Origin: JANQSS01 sp965249735
GTDB lineage: Bacteria > Bacteroidota > Bacteroidia > Chitinophagales > Saprospiraceae
Direction of reading: 5' to 3'
Assembly (NCBI GenBank): GCA_965249735.1
Contig: CBDFMS010000021.1
Location: 186,001 to 250,000 of the forward strand
DNA: 64,000 nucleotides
The notes under the pieces are model-generated. The model was not told the DNA's origin, did no database searches, and saw nothing but the letters and a program-made list of their open reading frames with translations. Numbering within the stretch: the stretch's first letter is position 1; each line of letters starts with the position of its first letter. Both the position numbers and the translations under genes were made by a program. Positions 62,733-64,000 of the stretch are shown here, piece after piece.

Positions 62733-63532
62733 AATTGAACTCACTCATTCCAGGTCTTTTGGATATAAATAGTCGCGCCTCTGCTGCCATCATGGAGGTC
62801 TATCAGGAATTCAATGCCGGTGACGAAATAATAAAATCAGACGATTCACCTTTGACACAGGCAGATCAAAAATCTCATCAAATAATTATGGATGGGCTCG
62901 TGAAGCTGACCCCTCACCTCAATGTTATTTCCGAAGAGCACAAAAATCTGCCTTTTGAAGAGCGCAAAAACCTCGAATATGTTTGGTGCATTGATCCACT
63001 CGATGGAACCAAAGAGTTTATTAAAAAAAATGGAGAATTTACCGTCAACATTGCTTTAATCAAGGATGGGGTACCCATTCTCGGAGTGATGGGGGTTCCG
63101 GCCCAGGATTTTGCTTGTTACGCGTATTTGGGCGGTGGAGCATATAAGGTACAGGATGAAACAACGGAGCAACTTCATGCAAGCTCATTTTCAATGAAGC
63201 AATCCGGATTAAGATTGGTCGCATCAAGATCTCATCTCAACGAAGCAACGCAACAATTTGCGGATCAGTTGGACGATGTGACTTTTGTTTCCAGAGGAAG
63301 CGCTTTGAAATTCTTGATCATTGCTGAAAAAAATGCTGATATCTACCCAAGACTTGCGCCAACAATGGAATGGGATACTGCAGCAGCACATTGCATTCTC
63401 GAGGAAGCTGGTGGATTGGTTATTCGACATGATAACAGGCAACCACTACGATACAATAAGCAAACCCTGACCAATCCTCATTTTGTGGCGTTTGGAGATG
63501 TTCAGAATCTAAGTGCCTGGAAGGAGGACTAA
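62729..63532 (+). CDS. cysQ: 3'(2'),5'-bisphosphate nucleotidase CysQ
   Basis: 267 residues of the inositol monophosphatase fold: SPLTQADQKSHQII, VISEEHKNLPFEERKN with the metal-binding Glu, WCIDPLDGTKEFIKKNGEFT near 90-109, and MEWDTAAAHCILEEAGG near 213-229. It hydrolyses PAP/PAPS to AMP, protecting from PAP build-up during sulfate activation. It is translationally coupled to the SDR gene. No sulfate-assimilation genes are in the window. Confidence 0.94.
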   Translation: MKLNSLIPGLLDINSRASAAIMEVYQEFNAGDEIIKSDDSPLTQADQKSHQIIMDGLVKLTPHLNVISEEHKNLPFEERKNLEYVWCIDPLDGTKEFIKKNGEFTVNIALIKDGVPILGVMGVPAQDFACYAYLGGGAYKVQDETTEQLHASSFSMKQSGLRLVASRSHLNEATQQFADQLDDVTFVSRGSALKFLIIAEKNADIYPRLAPTMEWDTAAAHCILEEAGGLVIRHDNRQPLRYNKQTLTNPHFVAFGDVQNLSAWKED

Positions 63533-63542
63533 TCCCGATAGA

Positions 63543-64000
63543 TTACACTTTGCCAAACCTTCTGTTTCGATTCTGGTAGCTTTCGATTGCCTCATACAGA
63601 TGGTCTTTTGTGAAGTCGGGCCAGAATATAGGTGTGAAGTAAAATTCTGAGTATGCACTTTCCCAAAGTAAAAAATTGCTGAGACGTTGTTCTCCTGATG
63701 AACGTATTATAAGTTCGGGATCAGGTATTGCTGCAGTACTTAGATTATTTGAAATGCTTTCTGCTGTAATCTCATTTTGACTTAACTTTCCCAAAGAAAT
63801 CTGGCTCGCGATTTGTTTTACCGCGTTTGTTATATCCCACCTCGAGCTATAGTTCAATGCCAGGACCAATGTCATGAGGTCGTTCGATTCTGTATTCTTA
63901 ATACCATCTCGTAGAGCGGACAGTGTACGTTGAGGGAGTCCTTCAAGGTCTCCGATGGCGAGAAGACGAATATTGTTCTTGTTTAGGGTGGCTATTTCAG
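63543..64000 (-). CDS. uppS: Isoprenyl (undecaprenyl diphosphate) synthase, 3' part (cut by window end)
   Basis: The frame stays open to base 64000, where LNKNNIRLLAIGDLEGLPQR is read, so the N-terminal half with the catalytic Asp is outside. Visible signatures are LALNYSSRWDI, PDPELIIRSSGEQRLSNFLL and WESAYSEFYFTPIFWPDF, conserved in cis-prenyltransferases and including the Arg and Ser that hold IPP. The enzyme makes the C55 carrier for peptidoglycan and O-antigen. It is convergent with cysQ, 10 bp apart. Confidence 0.93.
   Translation of the reverse strand, partial: EIATLNKNNIRLLAIGDLEGLPQRTLSALRDGIKNTESNDLMTLVLALNYSSRWDITNAVKQIASQISLGKLSQNEITAESISNNLSTAAIPDPELIIRSSGEQRLSNFLLWESAYSEFYFTPIFWPDFTKDHLYEAIESYQNRNRRFGKV

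Overview
The window is about 64 kb of chromosome from a member of the Bacteroidota, probably near the Saprospiria/Chitinophagia grade; that placement is inferred from gene style and not from a marker tree. Supporting signs are: a type IX secretion component (PorQ) plus a protein with a T9SS type A sorting tail, many SPII lipoproteins, a head-GIN (DUF2807) protein, a TonB C-terminal-domain protein, almost no Shine-Dalgarno sequences, and promoters of the Bacteroidota form TTG/TTTG-N17..23-TAnnTTTG. No rRNA, tRNA, CRISPR array or prophage was recognised.

Layout. 1-3.9 kb: a purine-breakdown operon (3' part of guaD, then xdhA and xdhB). 3.9-4.85 kb: a cluster of composite intergenic repeats built on a core related to CCCCCTTTGAAGGGGG. 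4.9-9.2 kb: small envelope and housekeeping genes (TonB_C protein, FMN reductase + methyltransferase pair, FKBP lipoprotein, 2H phosphoesterase). 9.8-12.5 kb: a T9SS cargo protein followed by a large tail-fibre-like surface protein, closed by a strong terminator. 12.7-24 kb: a vitamin-K-carboxylase-like (HTTM) protein, DUF4412 protein, lipoprotein, porin, two tandem PPK2 polyphosphate kinases, a pectate-lyase-like/FG-GAP protein and a CPA1 antiporter. 24.1-29.2 kb: a tightly coupled five-gene minus-strand operon (LolA-like, two FtsX-type permeases, LolD-like ATPase, outer-membrane barrel) that looks like a trans-envelope lipid or lipoprotein transport system.

30.1-35.2 kb is the accessory patch of the window. 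It holds a decayed second copy of the 3' end of a conserved gene, a perfect 12-bp inverted repeat, a lone HMA-CDF cation transporter, a group IIC intron inserted just behind a terminator-like hairpin, an HXXEE membrane protein, and an inorganic pyrophosphatase gene broken by one in-frame ochre codon.

35.2-64 kb is dense core genome: DUF1456, rmuC, HupE-like, uvrC, Na/Pi cotransporter, PerM, an operon SAM hydrolase-like/ABM/aroB/PBP1A, a CarboxypepD_reg-like protein, porQ, a MORN-repeat lipoprotein, a PpiD-like foldase, SPOR protein + rodA, pckA, FemAB/GNAT-like protein, ECF sigma factor, uvrA, SDR, cysQ and the 3' part of uppS (running off the window). Peptidoglycan synthesis is well represented (PBP1A, RodA, UppS), as is nucleotide excision repair (UvrC, UvrA).

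The most notable observations are the terminator-targeted IIC intron and its decayed neighbours, the interrupted pyrophosphatase, recurrent -7 promoter boxes exactly four bases before start codons (predicting leaderless mRNAs), the PPK2 pair, the five-gene envelope operon, and a protein repeat kept identical through heavy synonymous divergence. All functions are read from sequence motifs and memory of families; no search was run.
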